The notes under the pieces were generated by a model. It ran no database searches. It saw nothing but the letters and a program-made list of their open reading frames with translations, and had not been told where the DNA came from. DNA of 64,000 nucleotides from Geodermatophilus marinus (lineage in GTDB: Bacteria; Actinomycetota; Actinomycetes; Mycobacteriales; Geodermatophilaceae): positions 124,001 through 188,000 of the forward strand of contig NZ_QVQH01000007.1 in assembly GCF_003428645.1 (NCBI RefSeq). Direction: 5' to 3'. Below, piece after piece: positions 16,380 through 23,745 of this stretch (position 1 is its first letter; the number at the start of each line of letters is the position of its first letter). The translations under genes and the position numbers were made by a program.

Positions 16380-16700
16380 TCAGTGGACGCCGAGCGCGCG
16401 CAGGCCGGCGGTCACCAGCACGGCGGCGAGGACGGCGACCAGCACGTGCGCCCGCCGCCAGAGCAGCACCCCGGCCGTCGCCACACCGGCGGTGTCGGCC
16501 CCGACGCGCCACTCGCCGCCGTCGGCCAGGGCCGCGGTGACCACCAGCGCCGCCAGCAGCGCCGACGACAGCAGCACGACCACCCGGACGGCGGCCGGCG
16601 GCAGCTGCCGTGCCCCGGTCAGCGCCGGGCCGGCCCCGCGGATGGTGACCAGCACGGCCGCGCAGAGCAGCACCAGCAGCCACGCCGTCCCCGCGGTCAC
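16380..16700 (-). CDS. azlD: AzlD-family branched-chain amino acid exporter subunit
   Basis: 106 residues with three to four hydrophobic segments and the family-typical RGAGPALTGARQLPPAAVRVVVLLSSALLAALV. AzlD is the small partner of AzlC in branched-chain amino acid (or azaleucine) export. The GTG start overlaps the azlC stop (GTGA). Confidence 0.88.
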   Translation of the reverse strand: MTAGTAWLLVLLCAAVLVTIRGAGPALTGARQLPPAAVRVVVLLSSALLAALVVTAALADGGEWRVGADTAGVATAGVLLWRRAHVLVAVLAAVLVTAGLRALGVH

Positions 16701-17353
16701 CCCGACCTCCGCAACCCGGCCAGCGCGGCCGTGCTGGCCGCGAGCACGGGCAGCCCCGGCGCGGCGACCGGGACCAGGGCCAGCGCGATCGCCGCGCCGG
16801 CGAGCGCGACGCCGAGGCGCAGCCGGTCGCGCACCTCGCCGGCGAGGATCGCCAGGAAGAAGGCGGGGAAGACGACGTCGAGGCCGAGCACCCGCACGTC
16901 GACCGACGCCGGGACGACGACGCCGAGGAGGGTCCCGAGGACCCAGAGCACGTACTGCGCCGCGGAGTGCCCGAACAGGTACTCGCGGTCGAAGGTCCCG
17001 TCACCGCGGGCGGCCATGGCCCAGGAGGCGTCGACGGTGGCCTGCCCCTCGAGCGCCCGCCGTGCCCGGCTGCCCCGCAGCGAGGGCCCGAGCGCCAGGC
17101 CCATGGGGAGGAACCGGGAGCTGACCAGGGCCGCCGCGCCGGCGGCCGCCAGCAGCCCGCCGCCGGCGCCCACGATGCCGAGCGCGGCCAGCTGCCCCGA
17201 GGCCGAGTACACGACCGCGGACATCACCACGGCCGCCGCCGGGGGCATGCCGAGGTCGGTCGCCACCACCCCGAACGAGACGGCCAGCACGAAGACCGCG
17301 CCCCCGTAGGGCGCGCCGTCCCGCAGACCCGCCCGGAAACCCCGCTCCGCCAC
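16697..17353 (-). CDS. azlC: AzlC-family branched-chain amino acid exporter subunit
   Basis: 218 residues with about five to six membrane helices. Family features include GFRAGLRDGAPYGGAVFVLAVSFGVVATDLGMPPAAAVVMSAVVYSASGQLAALGIV near the N-terminus and SSRFLPMGLALGPSL after it. Together with AzlD it forms an LIV-E type exporter. The GTG at 17353 is chosen because a GGGAGG box precedes it by 8 bases. Confidence 0.9.
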   Translation of the reverse strand: MAERGFRAGLRDGAPYGGAVFVLAVSFGVVATDLGMPPAAAVVMSAVVYSASGQLAALGIVGAGGGLLAAAGAAALVSSRFLPMGLALGPSLRGSRARRALEGQATVDASWAMAARGDGTFDREYLFGHSAAQYVLWVLGTLLGVVVPASVDVRVLGLDVVFPAFFLAILAGEVRDRLRLGVALAGAAIALALVPVAAPGLPVLAASTAALAGLRRSG

Positions 17354-17463
17354 CCCGCCGACCTCCCGTCCCCGCCAGACCCTGGCAGAGGGGTGATCCG
17401 GGCGGGCGGGCGGGGCGCGGCGGCGGCGCGCGGAGCGGCGCGGAGGGGCGCGGCCGCGGGTGC

Positions 17464-17679
17464 TCAGGCGGCCGGGGCGGCGAGCTCCGTGCCGGGTGCG
17501 CGGCGCAGCGACCACCGCAGGTCGAGCAGCTCGTTGACCCGTGCCTCGGCGACCTCGCAGGCCAGGGCGTCCTCGCCGCACGGCGCGGAGTCGAAGCGGC
17601 GGCGCAGTTCGGCCAGGGCGCGGAAGGCGTCCAGGATCGAGCGGTCGAGATCGGGGAGGCGGGGGGCGTGAGCGGTCAT
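17464..17679 (-). CDS. Small hypothetical protein (71 residues)
   Basis: The protein is soluble and helix-rich, with LDRSILDAFRALAELRRRFDSAPCGEDALACEVAEARVNELLDLRWSL. A GGAAGG box stands 6 bases before the ATG. I do not recognise the family. It stands alone between azlC and the cold-shock gene, on the same strand. Confidence 0.65.
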   Translation of the reverse strand: MTAHAPRLPDLDRSILDAFRALAELRRRFDSAPCGEDALACEVAEARVNELLDLRWSLRRAPGTELAAPAA

Positions 17680-17798
17680 GGCGGCCTTCCGGCGGGGTAC
17701 GGGGCCGGTGGCTGAGGCCGACGTCCCAGAGGTGGTGCGTCCCTACCCCGGAACGCGCCCCTCCAGTCCGCCCGCCGTCGACCACCTGCCCCCAGCGT

Positions 17799-17847
17799 GA
17801 CCCGGCCCCGTTCCGCCGCCGTGTCGGCGGCGTGACGGGGCCGGGTC
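17799..17847 (-). terminator. Long two-part terminator hairpin after the cold-shock gene
   Basis: The outer 13-bp perfect stem is 17799-17811 with 17835-17847. Inside it a 7-bp stem (17814-17820 with 17826-17832) closes a 5-base loop. It starts 22 bases past the cold-shock stop codon. Confidence 0.75.
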
Positions 17848-17869
17848 GGGCCGTACCGCGCTCAGGCCG

Positions 17870-18718
17870 TCACTCCGGCTCGACGGCCTCCGCCTGCACG
17901 CCGCGCTGTCCCTCGGCGGGGCTGAAGGAGACCCGCTGGCCCTCGTCGAGCGAGCGGTAGCCGCCGGTGTCGGCGATCGCGGAGAAGTGCACGAACACGT
18001 CGGCGCCGCCGTCGTCCGGGGAGATGAAGCCGAAGCCCTTCTCGGCGTTGAACCACTTCACGGTGCCGCCGACGCGGTCGCCGCCGCCGCGCGGGGCCGG
18101 GCGCCGGGCACCGCCGCGCGGGCCGCCGCCATGGCCGCCGGAGTCCCGGCCGCCGCCGTAGCCGCCGCGCGAGCCGCCGTCCCGCCCGCCGTACCCGCCG
18201 CCGTAGCCGGAGCCGCCGCCGGGGCCACCACCGAGGGGCCGGACGTTCTCCGCCTGCGGGCCGCGCTGGCCCTGGGTGGCCTCGTACTGCACGACCTGGC
18301 CCTCGTCGAGCGAGCGGTAGCCGCCGGTGTCGGCGATCGCGGAGAAGTGCACGAACACGTCGGCGCCGCCGTCGTCCGGGGTGATGAAGCCGAAGCCCTT
18401 CTCGGCGTTGAACCACGACACGGTGCCGGTGGCCACGCCCGCGGCGGCCCTGCCCCCGGTGCTGCCGCCCGGCCCGCGGTCGCGGCCGCCGGACGGGCGG
18501 GCCGGCGCCTCACCGGTCGGCCGGACGGTGTCGGCCTGCAGGCCGCGCTGGCCCTGGCTGGCCTCGTACTCCACCCGCTGCCCCTCGTCGAGGCTGCGGT
18601 ACCCCCCGGTGTCGGCGATGGCGGAGAAGTGCACGAACACGTCGCGTCCACCGTCGTCGGGCTCGATGAACCCGAACCCCTTGCCTGCGTCGAACCACTT
18701 CACGGTGCCCTGCGGCAT
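17870..18718 (-). CDS. Protein with three cold-shock domains joined by Gly/Arg-rich linkers
   Basis: 282 residues. Three CSDs are seen at about 1-67 ([15 protein letters not shown]), 95-160 ([15 protein letters not shown]) and 215-282 ([15 protein letters not shown]). Each has the RNP1 and RNP2 nucleic-acid motifs ([15 protein letters not shown]). Domains 2 and 3 are joined by a 50-residue [15 protein letters not shown] linker resembling RGG-type RNA-binding segments. Usual bacterial Csp proteins have one domain of about 67 residues. The DNA of domains 2 and 3 is almost identical, indicating recent internal duplication. A role as a single-stranded RNA/DNA chaperone is likely. Confidence 0.9.
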   Translation of the reverse strand: MPQGTVKWFDAGKGFGFIEPDDGGRDVFVHFSAIADTGGYRSLDEGQRVEYEASQGQRGLQADTVRPTGEAPARPSGGRDRGPGGSTGGRAAAGVATGTVSWFNAEKGFGFITPDDGGADVFVHFSAIADTGGYRSLDEGQVVQYEATQGQRGPQAENVRPLGGGPGGGSGYGGGYGGRDGGSRGGYGGGRDSGGHGGGPRGGARRPAPRGGGDRVGGTVKWFNAEKGFGFISPDDGGADVFVHFSAIADTGGYRSLDEGQRVSFSPAEGQRGVQAEAVEPE

Positions 18719-19164
18719 GTCCCTCGTCCACTCCTGCACTGTCGAGCCGGCGCGGGGTTCCTCTCCCGCCGCCGGTGCGAGGGTGCCCCTCCGGCCGGGC
18801 CGGGACGCGGGCACCCCCGCACCGATGCTCCCAGGCCCGCGGCCCGGGTGGGGGTGCCCCCCGTCACGGGCCCCCGTCACGGGCCCGGACGGCGCGCGAC
18901 CGCTGGGCGCACGCGTCCGGTCAGTGCCCGGGTCCGGTAGGCGCAGCAGGACGACGAACCGCTCCGGCTGGTGCGGGTGGCTGCCTTCCCGGCCGGCGTC
19001 CCTGTCGCGGCGGGTCCGTACCGCTGTGCGCCGACGTGCGCGGGACTGGTTGTCCGCTTCCGGAGCTGGGTCACCGGTCCGGCGGACGCCGCCCTGCACT
19101 GACTGTGCGCGCACGGCTCCGGACCCGTCCGGTGCCGCCTTCCGCCCGTGGCGCGGGCAGCCCG
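18719..19164. other. Long intergenic stretch upstream of the cold-shock gene
   Basis: No convincing gene was found here; the cold-shock reading frame stays open upstream but without family similarity. The stretch holds an inverted repeat (GGCACCCCC at 18810-18818 with GGGGGTGCC at 18850-18858) and a tandem CCGTCACGGGCC at 18861-18884. Both could belong to a long structured cold-shock leader. The promoter was not located. Confidence 0.4.
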
Positions 19165-19198
19165 CGGACCCGGCGCACGCGGGGGTGCGCCGGGTCCG
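19165..19198 (-). terminator. Terminator of the HNH endonuclease gene
   Basis: A 14-bp perfect stem (19165-19178 with 19185-19198) has a 6-base loop and lies 25 bases past the stop codon. Confidence 0.75.
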
Positions 19199-19222
19199 TG
19201 GTTCTCGCTCTGGCCGTCCGGT

Positions 19223-20431
19223 TCAGGCGGCGAGTGGTGGGGCCGGGATGTGGATCTGGGTGCCGTCGGGGCGCCAGGTGCGCCAGGTGCCGTCGGGTTG
19301 CCGTTCGACGCGGAAGCCGTGGTGGACCTTGGTGTGGTGCCGCTCGCACAACAGCGCGCTGTTGGCGAGGCTGGTCTCTCCGCCGAGGGCCCATGCGAGC
19401 AGGTGGTGCACGTCGCACCAGTGGGTGGGAGCCCCGCAGCCGGTGAACACGCACCCGCGGTCGCGCCGCTCCACCGCCCGGCGCAGGTGCGGGGGCACCA
19501 CCCGGTGGGTGCGCCCGACGTCCAGGGGGGCGCCGTCGGGGCCCAGCACGATGCGGGTGACCGCCCCGTCGCAGGCCAGCCAGCGGGCCCGGGCGGCGGA
19601 GATCGTGGCGCCGAAGCCCAGCTCCGCCGCACCCGGGCCGGTGCCGGGGTCGACCAGGTCGGCGGCGCCGAGGACCACGGCGACGTGCGGCTTGACCGTA
19701 CGCAGCACCGGCAGGGTGCCGGCGGCGAGCTGGAGATCGCACAGCTGGACCAGGGCGTCGGCCTGCGCCTGGGGGCGGGTGCGCTCGTCGCCGGCGCACC
19801 GCCCGGCCTGCAGGAGGCTCTCCAGGGTGGCCTGCAGCCTCTCCCCGCCGGCGGCATCCAGCTCCAGCCGGCCGGTGAGCGACCCGTCGGCGTGCCGGAC
19901 GAGGGAGAGCCGGCGGCCCTCGGTGGGGTCGGGCTCGGGCCCGTCGGGGTCCAGGCCGGCCAGGTAGTGCCGCACCACCTGCACCAGGTCGGCGTGCGGG
20001 CGCGCGGCGGCCAGGTCGGTGAGCAGCCGGTCGACCTCGGCCAGGTCCACGCCGGCGGCCGCGGCGGCGGCCAGGTTCTCCTCCCGGGTGATCGGGGCGA
20101 TCGTCGCCACGGCCTCGGCCGACACCGCCCCGGCGGCGTGCGCTTCGGCCAGGGCGGGGAGCGCCTCCAGGGCCCGGCCGGCGCGGACCAGCCCGGCCGC
20201 GGTCAGGGTCGACATGCGCCCGTGCCCGCGCAGCCAGCCGGCCATGGTCTTGAGCCCGTCGAACTCGGGTGCGCCGGCCAGCTCGCAGGCCCGCACGGTG
20301 CGGGCCACCTCGGCGGCCAGCCGGTGCTGGGCGACCAGCAGCCCACCCAGGCGGGCCAGCAGCTCCGGGCCGAACGCCGTGGCCAGCTCGGCGCCGGCCA
20401 GCTCGTCCAGCGCGCTCGACAGCTGCTCCAC
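19223..20431 (-). CDS. DUF222 (13E12-repeat) HNH endonuclease
   Basis: 402 residues. The N-terminal DUF222 region (about 15-230) is followed by a C-terminal HNH nuclease with RDRGCVFTGCGAPTHWCDVHHLLAWALGGETSLANSALLCERHHTKVHH. It contains two zinc-type Cys pairs and the catalytic HH...N...H. These genes are multi-copy in many actinobacteria (the mycobacterial 13E12 repeat family); their role is unresolved. The GTG at 20431 is preceded by GGGAGGT at 8 bases. The open frame extends 102 bases further upstream, so a longer start at 20533 is possible. Confidence 0.85.
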   Translation of the reverse strand: MEQLSSALDELAGAELATAFGPELLARLGGLLVAQHRLAAEVARTVRACELAGAPEFDGLKTMAGWLRGHGRMSTLTAAGLVRAGRALEALPALAEAHAAGAVSAEAVATIAPITREENLAAAAAAGVDLAEVDRLLTDLAAARPHADLVQVVRHYLAGLDPDGPEPDPTEGRRLSLVRHADGSLTGRLELDAAGGERLQATLESLLQAGRCAGDERTRPQAQADALVQLCDLQLAAGTLPVLRTVKPHVAVVLGAADLVDPGTGPGAAELGFGATISAARARWLACDGAVTRIVLGPDGAPLDVGRTHRVVPPHLRRAVERRDRGCVFTGCGAPTHWCDVHHLLAWALGGETSLANSALLCERHHTKVHHGFRVERQPDGTWRTWRPDGTQIHIPAPPLAA

Positions 20432-20710
20432 CGCCGGGTCACCTCCCGCTCCACCGTCTCGAACGTGTGTACGGACATTACCGCCGCGCGAGGTCGCCGG
20501 TGTCGCGAATCCCCAGGTCGACGTCCTGTCCACACATTGCCGGTGCGGCCTTGACGGACCGCGGCGGCAGCCCGCTCCCGTGTGCCGGCGGCCGAAGATG
20601 GTCAGTTCTGGTCATGACCGCCGCCACGGACCGCGGCACGCTCACGGGCGACCCGGCCGGGCGGCCGGGTCCCCGCCGCGAGTGGCGGGAGCGTCGTCCG
20701 GAGGTCATCC

Positions 20711-21730
20711 ATGGCTCCAGCCAGCCCCTGCGCCGCGCCGTCCCGGCCGGCGGCGCCGAGCCCTGAGCGGGCGGGGGTGCTGACCGGCACCAGGGTCCTG
20801 CTGGGGGCCTTCGTCGGGCTGACCGCGCTCGCCGTCGTCGCCCTGCTGATGCGGCCGGCGCAGGCGCACGAGGAGTTCGCCTGGCCGATCCACATGCCGA
20901 TGACGGCGGCCTTCCTGGGTGCGGCCTACGCGGCGGGCTGCCTGCTGTCGGCCGCGGCGCTGCGGGAGCGGTCCTGGGACCGGGTCCGCGTCACCGTGGT
21001 GACCGTCGGCGTCTTCACCGCCCTGGTGCTGTGCGCCTCGGTGCACCACGCCCACCGCCTCAGCCTGGCCGACGGGGGACCGGTCGCGCGGTTCGCCGCC
21101 TGGCTCTGGCTGGGCGTCTACCTCGCCGTCCCGGTGGCCTGCCTGGCCGTGACCGTCCGGCAGGGCAGCGAGGCCGTCCGGCAGGGGGGCGCCGTGCGGC
21201 ACGCGGTCGTCCGCCCGATGCCGACCTGGCTGGCCCGGACCGTCGCCGTGCAGGGCGCGGTCCTGGGCGCGGCCGGTGCGGTGCTGTTCGTCGGCGGGCT
21301 CGGGGAGCACCACCACACCACGCTGGTGATCGGGGTGCTGCCGTGGGACCTCACGCCGCTGTCCGCGCAGGTGGTCGGGTCGTGGTTGCTGGCTTTCGGC
21401 GTGGCGGCCGCCCTCGTGGTCCGCGAGCGGGACCTCGCCCGGCTGCGGGGGCCGGCGGCGGCCTACGCCGTCTTCGGGGCCCTGGAGCTGGCCGTGCTGG
21501 CCCGCTACCGGGCACAGCTCGACCACGGCGACCCGCGGCTGTGGGCCGCCGTGCTGCTGCTCCTGGGCATCGTCGCGGCCGGGGCCTGCGGGTGGTGGCT
21601 CGGCCGGTGGCGCGGGCCCGGGACCGGTGGGGTCCCGGGCCCGCGCCGGCCGGCGGCCACGTCGGAGAGCGGGAGCTCCCGCAGCACCAGGGCGAGCAGC
21701 AGCGTGACCGCCTGGAACGGCAGCAGGTAG
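20711..21730 (+). CDS. Multi-pass membrane protein of unknown function, with anomalous 3' end
   Basis: The frame has 339 residues. About eight hydrophobic segments lie between residues 28 and 302, with a His-rich loop (HEEFAWPIHMPM, SVHHAHRLSL, GGLGEHHHTTLVI). An excellent GGAGGT box stands 7 bases before the ATG. I do not recognise the family. The last 35 or so residues, after the final helix (LLLLGIVAAGACGWWLGRW), are low-complexity, span a perfect 17-bp hairpin and read antisense through what looks like an MFS fragment. The native C-terminus may have been lost. Confidence 0.7.
   Translation: MAPASPCAAPSRPAAPSPERAGVLTGTRVLLGAFVGLTALAVVALLMRPAQAHEEFAWPIHMPMTAAFLGAAYAAGCLLSAAALRERSWDRVRVTVVTVGVFTALVLCASVHHAHRLSLADGGPVARFAAWLWLGVYLAVPVACLAVTVRQGSEAVRQGGAVRHAVVRPMPTWLARTVAVQGAVLGAAGAVLFVGGLGEHHHTTLVIGVLPWDLTPLSAQVVGSWLLAFGVAAALVVRERDLARLRGPAAAYAVFGALELAVLARYRAQLDHGDPRLWAAVLLLLGIVAAGACGWWLGRWRGPGTGGVPGPRRPAATSESGSSRSTRASSSVTAWNGSR
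21609..21647. terminator. Perfect 17-bp hairpin inside the 3' end of the membrane-protein frame
   Basis: Arms are 21609-21625 and 21631-21647 with a 5-base loop. This is the strength of a terminator, yet it lies about 80 bases before the stop codon of the frame. Confidence 0.6.
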
Positions 21731-21740
21731 CCGGGCACGG
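21652..21740 (-). pseudogene. Possible C-terminal scrap of an MFS-type transporter
   Basis: The minus-strand translation VPGYLLPFQAVTLLLALVLRELPLSDVAAG looks like the last membrane helix and tail of a multidrug MFS transporter. It then runs into the hairpin without a stop codon. There is no upstream portion, so it would be a remnant left by deletion; only about 30 residues support it. Confidence 0.3.
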
Positions 21741-21876
21741 GCCGGCGCGGCGGCGCAGGTGATGCCTGCGGCGCGGGACGGCCGCCAGAAATCCGGTGGC
21801 GGTGCCGGCGCCCGGGCGCGCAGATTCTGTCGGTGGGTCGCGGGACGCTGCGGCCCTGCCGAGGAGGGGATGCCCC

Positions 21877-22851
21877 GTGCCACGTGAACTCGCGATCGAG
21901 GCCACCGGGCTGGTCAAGGCCTTCGGTGCCACCCGGGCCGTCGACGGCGTGGACCTCGCGGTGCCGGCCGGGGCGGTCTACGGCGTCCTCGGCCCCAACG
22001 GCGCCGGGAAGACGACGACCATCCGCATGCTGGCGACGCTGCTGCGACCCGACGCCGGCAGCGCATGCGTGCTCGGCCACGACGTGGTCGGCGAGGCCGA
22101 CGCCGTCCGCGGTGCGATCAGCCTGACCGGCCAGCTCGCCTCCGTCGACGAGGAGCTCACCGGCCGGGAGAACCTGGTGCTGATCGCCCGGCTGCTCGGG
22201 CTGGGCCGGGCCGCCGCACGGGCCCGCGCCGACGAGCTGCTGGAGGCCTTCGGCATCAGCGGGGCCGCCGGGCGGCTGGTGAAGAACTACTCGGGCGGAA
22301 TGCGCCGCCGGCTCGACATCGCGGCGAGCCTGGTGGTGACCCCGCCCCTGCTGTTCCTCGACGAGCCCACCACCGGCCTGGACCCGCGCTCGCGCACCCA
22401 GGTCTGGGAGATCGCCCGGGCGCTGGTCGCCGAGGGCACGACGATCCTGCTGTGCACCCAGTACCTCGAGGAGGCCGACCAGCTGGCCGACGGCCTCGTG
22501 GTGATCGACCGCGGCCGGGTGATCGCCGAGGGCACCCCGGGGCAGCTGCGGTCGTCGGCGGGCAGCGGGTCGCTGCACGTGCGGCTCATCGACCCCGAGC
22601 AGCGCCCCGAGGCCGCCCGGGGGCTCGAGCAGGCGGTGGGCCCGGTGGTGCTGGAGCCGGACGGCGCCGCGCTGTCGGCGGCCTGCGAGGACGCCGCGCG
22701 GGCCGCCGCCGGGGTCGCCGAGCTGGCCCGGGCGGGGGTGGCCCTCGCCGACTTCTCCCTCGGCCGGCCGAGCCTGGACGAGGTCTTCCTGGCCCTCACC
22801 GGCCACCTGGCCGCCGACGCGGCCCCCGTTCCCGAGGAGCAGCCGTCGTGA
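21877..22851 (+). CDS. ABC transporter ATP-binding protein, DrrA family
   Basis: 324 residues. Walker A is [10 protein letters not shown] near residue 41, the signature is [11 protein letters not shown], Walker B is [16 protein letters not shown] and the H-loop region follows ([16 protein letters not shown]). The C-terminal extension ([12 protein letters not shown]) is typical of the daunorubicin-resistance DrrA branch of drug and lipid exporters. The GTG at 21877 follows GAGGAGGGG by 8 bases. It overlaps the permease gene as GTGA. Confidence 0.93.
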   Translation: MPRELAIEATGLVKAFGATRAVDGVDLAVPAGAVYGVLGPNGAGKTTTIRMLATLLRPDAGSACVLGHDVVGEADAVRGAISLTGQLASVDEELTGRENLVLIARLLGLGRAAARARADELLEAFGISGAAGRLVKNYSGGMRRRLDIAASLVVTPPLLFLDEPTTGLDPRSRTQVWEIARALVAEGTTILLCTQYLEEADQLADGLVVIDRGRVIAEGTPGQLRSSAGSGSLHVRLIDPEQRPEAARGLEQAVGPVVLEPDGAALSAACEDAARAAAGVAELARAGVALADFSLGRPSLDEVFLALTGHLAADAAPVPEEQPS

Positions 22852-23684
22852 CCGCCACCAGCGCCGCGTCCGGCACCACCGACACCGTCGCCGTCCGGAG
22901 GGCCATCGCCTCCACGCCGCGACCGCCGCGGCCGGGCCGGCTGGCCACCGCGCTGACCTTCGGCTGGCGCGGCATCCTCAAGATCAAGCACGTGCCCGAG
23001 CAGCTGCTCGACGTCACCCTGACGCCGGTCATGTTCGTGCTGATGTTCACCTATCTGTTCGGCGGCGCCATCGCCGGCTCCACCGGCGCGTACCTGCAGT
23101 ACGTGCTGCCGGGGATCCTCGTCATGTCGGTGCTCTTCACGACCGTCTACTCCGGCGTCACGCTGAACACCGACCTCACCAAGGGCGTCGTGGACCGGTT
23201 CCGCTCCCTGCCGGTGTGGCGGCCGGCCCCGCTGCTCGGAGCGCTGCTCGGCGACAGCGTCCGCTACGTCATCGCCGGCACGGTCATCCTGGTGCTGGGG
23301 TTCGTCCTGGGCTGGCGGCCCGACGGCGGCCTGCCCGGCGCGCTGGCCGCCCTCGGGCTGGTCGTGGTCTTCTCGTTCGGCCTGTCGTGGGTCTTCACGG
23401 TGATGGGCCTGCTCCTGCGGGCGCCGAACGCCGTCCTCAACGCCGGGTTCACCGTGCTGTTCCCGCTGACCTTCCTGTCCAACGTCTTCGTCGACCCGGC
23501 GACGCTGCCCGGGCCGCTGCGGGCCTTCGTCGAGGTCAACCCGATCTCGGTGCTGGTCACCGCGACCCGGTCCCTGGTCGACGGGGCACCGGACGGCACG
23601 GCCGTCGCCGTGTCCCTCGCGGTCGCTGCGGCGCTGGCCGCGGTGTTCCTCCCGATCACCACCCGCCTCTACCGCAGCCGCTGA
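22848..23684 (+). CDS. ABC transporter permease, DrrB / ABC-2 type
   Basis: 278 residues with six hydrophobic segments. The ABC-2 signature region [28 protein letters not shown], the [38 protein letters not shown] loop and [33 protein letters not shown] are all family hallmarks. With the ATPase it forms an exporter of a hydrophobic substrate. No biosynthesis genes are adjacent that would name the substrate. Confidence 0.93.
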   Translation: MTATSAASGTTDTVAVRRAIASTPRPPRPGRLATALTFGWRGILKIKHVPEQLLDVTLTPVMFVLMFTYLFGGAIAGSTGAYLQYVLPGILVMSVLFTTVYSGVTLNTDLTKGVVDRFRSLPVWRPAPLLGALLGDSVRYVIAGTVILVLGFVLGWRPDGGLPGALAALGLVVVFSFGLSWVFTVMGLLLRAPNAVLNAGFTVLFPLTFLSNVFVDPATLPGPLRAFVEVNPISVLVTATRSLVDGAPDGTAVAVSLAVAAALAAVFLPITTRLYRSR

Positions 23685-23708
23685 GCCGCTCCCGGTCCCG
23701 GGACGGGG

Positions 23709-23745
23709 CCGGCGGCCGTCGGGCCAGGCGTCCGGGGGCCGCCGG
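23709..23745. terminator. Probable terminator between the ABC permease and the convergent MFS gene
   Basis: CCGGCGGCC (23709-23717) pairs with GGCCGCCGG (23737-23745) around a 19-base loop, immediately before the MFS stop codon. Confidence 0.5.
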
